A program made the position numbers and the translations under genes. The notes under the pieces are model-generated. The model had not been told where the DNA came from, did not search any database, and was given only the letters and a program-made list of their open reading frames with translations. Positions 6,597 to 8,877 of a stretch of 8,877 bases of DNA are shown one piece after another (position 1 is the first letter of the stretch; each line of letters begins with the position of its first letter). Origin of the DNA: JAEUMW01 sp039807745 (GTDB lineage Bacteria > Pseudomonadota > Gammaproteobacteria > Burkholderiales > JAEUMW01); contig JBDHRV010000145.1 of the NCBI GenBank assembly GCA_039807745.1, positions 1 through 8,877 on the forward strand, written 5' to 3'.

Positions 6597-6625
6597 TTGG
6601 CGTTTGATGACGCTGCTGTTAGATT
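6597..6625 (+). promoter_or_regulatory. Possible sigma-70 promoter of the lipoprotein gene
   Basis: TTGGCG (6597-6602) and TAGATT (6620-6625) each match four of six consensus bases and have the ideal 17-base spacing. They lie about 57 bases before the ATG at 6683. Confidence 0.3.
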
Positions 6626-6682
6626 ACGGCGCCCGACGCCGTGCAGGCCGTCGCGCTCAACCCACCCAAAGGAGAAACCATC

Positions 6683-7129
6683 ATGCGCCGACTCATCGCC
6701 CCCCTCCTGCTCGTCATTGCCGTGGCCGTTTCCGGCTGCGCCTCCACCGGTTCGACCATGGACGCAGCCAAGAGCGCGTTCGCGTCGGACAGCCTGGTCG
6801 GCTCGCTCGGCAAGCTTGGCATGAGCCCCTCCCAGGCTACCGGCAGCCTGGGCTCCCTGACCTCGCTGGCGAGCAATCGTCTGTCGCCGGCGGACTTCGC
6901 CAAGTTCTCGGGCTACCTGCCCAATGCCGACAAGTACCTGAAGGCGGCCGAAGGGGCAGGGCTGCTCAAGTCGCCGGTGAAGGACGTCGCGGGCCTCAAC
7001 AACAATTTCGCGGCGCTGGGAGTCGAGCCCAACGTGGCACGCGGCTTCCTCGGCGAGATGAGCAAGTACTTCACGGCGAAGGGCGGCGACTCGGCGCGCA
7101 GCCTGTTCACCACCGTGATCAGCAAGTAG
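6683..7129 (+). CDS. DUF2780-like lipoprotein
   Basis: The 148-residue protein begins with a lipoprotein signal peptide: MRRLIAPLLLVIAVAVSGC, with a short basic start, a hydrophobic core and the lipobox VSGC, so that Cys19 would be lipidated. The residue after the cysteine is alanine, not aspartate, which favours the outer membrane. The mature part resembles DUF2780 (VcgC/VcgE-like) proteins: a domain with SPSQATGSLGSL (helix, Gly-rich), ASNRLSPADFAKFSGYLPNADKYLKAA, then a second Gly/Leu repeat-like helix pair ending in MSKYFTAKGG. The molecular function of that family is unknown. The start at 6683 is favoured over the in-frame ATG at 6641 because AAAGGAG lies eight bases before it and the signal peptide begins there. 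The glycosyltransferase gene follows 76 bases downstream on the same strand, across a large hairpin. Confidence 0.85.
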   Translation: MRRLIAPLLLVIAVAVSGCASTGSTMDAAKSAFASDSLVGSLGKLGMSPSQATGSLGSLTSLASNRLSPADFAKFSGYLPNADKYLKAAEGAGLLKSPVKDVAGLNNNFAALGVEPNVARGFLGEMSKYFTAKGGDSARSLFTTVISK

Positions 7130-7143
7130 CCGGCAACACAGAA

Positions 7144-7192
7144 CCCGCCGCGCACGGTCCGCCCCGCGCCTCGCCGTCGTGCGGGCGGCGGG
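7144..7192 (+). other. Large imperfect inverted repeat between the lipoprotein and glycosyltransferase genes
   Basis: CCCGCCG plus CGCACG (7144-7156) pairs with CGTGCG, a GG bulge, and CGGCGGG (7178-7192), giving 13 base pairs around a 21-base loop. No T-run follows, so it is not a standard intrinsic terminator. It ends 13 bases before the glycosyltransferase ATG, where a Shine-Dalgarno would be expected, so it might limit translation or read-through transcription. It could also stabilise the 3' end of the lipoprotein mRNA. Confidence 0.5.
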
Positions 7193-7205
7193 ATGGTTTG
7201 CGCCG

Positions 7206-8474
7206 ATGAAACGCATCGTCCTCACCACGTTCGGTTCGTACGGAGACCTCCACCCGTATATCGCGGTCGCCCGGGGCCTCATCGCACGCGGGCACGAGGC
7301 CGTCATCGCGACGACCGAGCTGTACCGGAACAAGGTGGAGCAGGCAGGGGTCGGCTTTCACGCAACCCGGCCCAACCTCGCGGACCTCGGCGACCAGGCA
7401 GAGGTGGTGCGCCGCGTCTACGATCCCCGGCGCGGCGCCGAGTACATGACGCGGCAGCTCATCATGCCGCACCTGCCGCGCACCTTCGACGATCTGGTGG
7501 GGGGCGCGCGCGGGGCGGACGTGCTCGTGTCGCACGCCATCACCTACGCCGCGCCCCTGGTCGCGCGCAAGCTCGGCTTGCCCTGGCTGTCGACGATCCT
7601 GTCGCCGATGGTGTTCCTGTCCACCTACGATCCGCCGACGCTGCCGCCGGCACCGTGGCTGAAGCACCTGCACCACGTGAGTCCCGCGCTCTACCGAGTC
7701 GCGTTCCGGGCGATGCGATCCACGGTTCGCAGTTGGTCGGAGCCGGTGCGCGCGCTCGCGCGCGAGCGCGGCCTGCCCGAGCCCGACGGCGACCCGCTGT
7801 TCGAGGGTCAGTTCTCACCGCACGGCACGCTCGCCATGTTCTCCTCCGTGCTCGCGAAACCGCAGCCGGACTGGCCGCCGCGCACACACGTCACCGGCTT
7901 TCCGTTTCACGATGCGGATGAAGTCAACTCGCACCCGGCGCGTGCGCTCGATGATTTTCTCGCTGCGGGCGATGCGCCGATCGTGTTCACGCTCGGTTCG
8001 TCCGCGGTGTTCGACGCGCGCGACTTCTATCGACAGGCACTGGAGATCGCCCGGCAACTCGGACGGCGCGCGGTGCTCTTGACCGGGAGGCTAGCCGGGG
8101 ACCAGGGCCTCGACACCCTGCCTCGCGACTTTTTCGCGATCGATTACGCTCCGCACTCGGCGGTCTTTCCGCGCGCTGCGGCGGTGGTGCACCAGGGCGG
8201 CATCGGCACCCTCGCGCAAGCCCTGCGCGCGGGCCGGCCGATGCTCGTGATCCCGTTCAGCCACGACCAGCCCGACAACGCAGAGCGGGCGGAGCGTCTC
8301 GGCGTGGCGCTTCGTATCCCGCGCGCGAAGTTCTCGGTGGATCGGGGCGTCGCGGCCTTGCGCGAACTGCTCGAAGACCCGCGTTTCGCGCAGGCTGCGC
8401 AAAGAGTCGCGCAACGCATCGCGGGCGAGGATGGGGTCGGCGCGGCGTGCGATCGGATCGAGGCGATGCTGTAG
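7206..8474 (+). CDS. UGT-like glycosyltransferase (GT1 family, GT-B fold)
   Basis: The 422-residue protein looks like a GT1 enzyme that transfers a sugar from a nucleotide donor to a small lipophilic acceptor such as a sterol, carotenoid or macrolide. The N-terminal domain starts with KRIVLTTFGSYGDLHPYIAVARGLIARGHEAVIAT, the usual glycine-rich acceptor-domain opening with an aspartate and histidine (Asp14, His16). The C-terminal domain has VFTLGSSA (260-267) and the donor-binding HQGGIGTLAQALRAGRPMLV (329-348), followed by PFSHDQPDNAERAERLGVAL, where the Asp354-Gln355 pair is typical of sugar contact. No signal peptide or membrane segment is seen, so it is probably cytosolic or peripherally membrane-bound. 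The ATG at 7206 is chosen because the conserved core starts there; a GTG at 7179 in the same frame would add nine residues that lie in the hairpin. There is no clear Shine-Dalgarno. The acceptor cannot be predicted. Confidence 0.9.
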   Translation: MKRIVLTTFGSYGDLHPYIAVARGLIARGHEAVIATTELYRNKVEQAGVGFHATRPNLADLGDQAEVVRRVYDPRRGAEYMTRQLIMPHLPRTFDDLVGGARGADVLVSHAITYAAPLVARKLGLPWLSTILSPMVFLSTYDPPTLPPAPWLKHLHHVSPALYRVAFRAMRSTVRSWSEPVRALARERGLPEPDGDPLFEGQFSPHGTLAMFSSVLAKPQPDWPPRTHVTGFPFHDADEVNSHPARALDDFLAAGDAPIVFTLGSSAVFDARDFYRQALEIARQLGRRAVLLTGRLAGDQGLDTLPRDFFAIDYAPHSAVFPRAAAVVHQGGIGTLAQALRAGRPMLVIPFSHDQPDNAERAERLGVALRIPRAKFSVDRGVAALRELLEDPRFAQAAQRVAQRIAGEDGVGAACDRIEAML

Positions 8475-8877
8475 CGCCGCCGCGTCGCCCTGGTGGGGGG
8501 CGTCGTCAATATCGACATCGCGCTCCACCAGGATTTCCTCCGCGCCAACCACGCAATAATCCGTCCGCCGCAGCACCGTGCCAACGTCATCCGCGAAACC
8601 CGCGCGCACGCCGAGTACTGGGTAAGCGGTATTCCCATGACCGCGGTCACCGCCTCGGCCCACGGGCTCGCGTCACACATGTTCGTCCGCCTCTCTACAC
8701 ACCGATCGCCGCCGCCGTGTAACGCCGACCGGCGCGCAGGTGCGAAGCCGTGGCCAACCTTGCAATGCATCGATGGTAACATCACGCCTCTCGACGGTGA
8801 GCCGCTCCCCAGGCATGGACTCGCAGATCGCGCTTCGTGCACCGCCGCCGCACAGCTACACATCATACTGACATCCA
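8475..8877 (+). other. Gene-less right end with an unexplained open reading frame, possible gene remnant
   Basis: No recognised gene lies in these 403 bases. The frame that directly follows the TAG stop of the glycosyltransferase stays open for 134 codons to the edge. Its first 75 codons or so (to about 8700) have about 83 percent G or C at third positions and read as protein-like sequence, for example VNIDIALHQDFLRANHAII and HAEYWVSGIPMTAVTASAHG. Beyond that the bias falls to about 65 percent. A frame shifted by one base ends YTPIAAAV followed by TAA at 8720-8722, which looks like a natural C-terminus. Possible starts are GTG 8493 or ATG 8637, neither with a Shine-Dalgarno. It may be a decayed gene with a frameshift near 8690. 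I do not recognise the protein, and an antisense frame is only slightly less coding-like. Confidence 0.3.

Larger units (their letters stand above)
6328..6682. other. 355-base divergent intergenic region between rhlE and the lipoprotein gene
   Basis: No gene is convincing here on either strand. The stretch holds the putative rhlE leader with a hairpin and a palindrome (6359-6385), a possible minus-strand -10 element (6491-6496), an AT-rich patch around 6522-6529, and a possible plus-strand promoter for the lipoprotein gene (6597-6625). The remaining bases show no repeat or RNA gene that I can recognise. Confidence 0.6.

Noticed and set aside
5374..7209. Plus-strand open frame of 611 codons
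   Set aside because: It is antisense to rhlE, crosses the promoter region and then runs out of frame through the lipoprotein gene. The genes it overlaps have complete conserved motifs.
3499..7223. Nearly identical 5' ends of htpX and the glycosyltransferase gene (both encode MKRIVL)
   Set aside because: The match covers only about 18 bases and does not continue. A common N-terminal sequence with the same codon preference explains it; it is not a repeat or recombination site.
8091..8663. Minus-strand open frame of 190 codons at the right end
   Set aside because: It shares codon boundaries with the plus frame, has lower third-position GC, and would overlap the glycosyltransferase by about 380 bases in antisense.

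Overview
This window is GC-rich DNA with strongly GC-biased third codon positions, most likely from a pseudomonadotal (proteobacterial) chromosome. The combination of RhlE with a one-domain RRM protein, an HtpX protease, a DUF2780-type lipoprotein and a YhfA-like OsmC protein suggests a betaproteobacterium or a close relative. That placement is inference from gene content only. I see no insertion sequence, phage gene, CRISPR array, tRNA or rRNA; it reads as ordinary chromosome with mostly single-gene units.

Layout, left to right. (1) A large minus-strand gene (1-1758, running off the left edge) encodes a long helical protein whose C-terminal part resembles PhoU/DUF47 proteins; its reading frame appears broken near 79-90. 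(2) A 58-residue, extremely acidic minus-strand protein (1891-2067) has an excellent ribosome binding site. (3) A plus-strand histidine phosphatase (2287-2889) meets, tail to tail and with a 9-base overlap, (4) a minus-strand OsmC-family thiol peroxidase-like protein (2881-3288). (5) The divergent gap to htpX holds three inverted repeats and a CTTGAAA box that resembles the -35 element of heat-shock promoters. (6) htpX (3499-4368, plus) is an intact membrane zinc protease. (7) A minus-strand pair, rhlE (4783-6327) then an RRM RNA-binding protein (4456-4722), ends at a clear intrinsic terminator (4403-4430). (8) After a 355-base divergent gap come a plus-strand DUF2780-like lipoprotein (6683-7129) and a UGT-type glycosyltransferase (7206-8474). 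(9) The last 403 bases contain no recognisable gene, although one frame is open to the edge.

Taken together, much of the content concerns stress physiology: membrane protein quality control (HtpX), peroxide defence (OsmC-type) and RNA remodelling (RhlE plus RRM protein). The rhlE-RRM pair is the most convincing functional unit. I found no clearly novel multi-gene system. The better leads are the unusual PhoU-like protein and its frameshift, the acidic mini-protein, the structured osmC-htpX and rhlE control regions, and the cryptic open frame at the right end.
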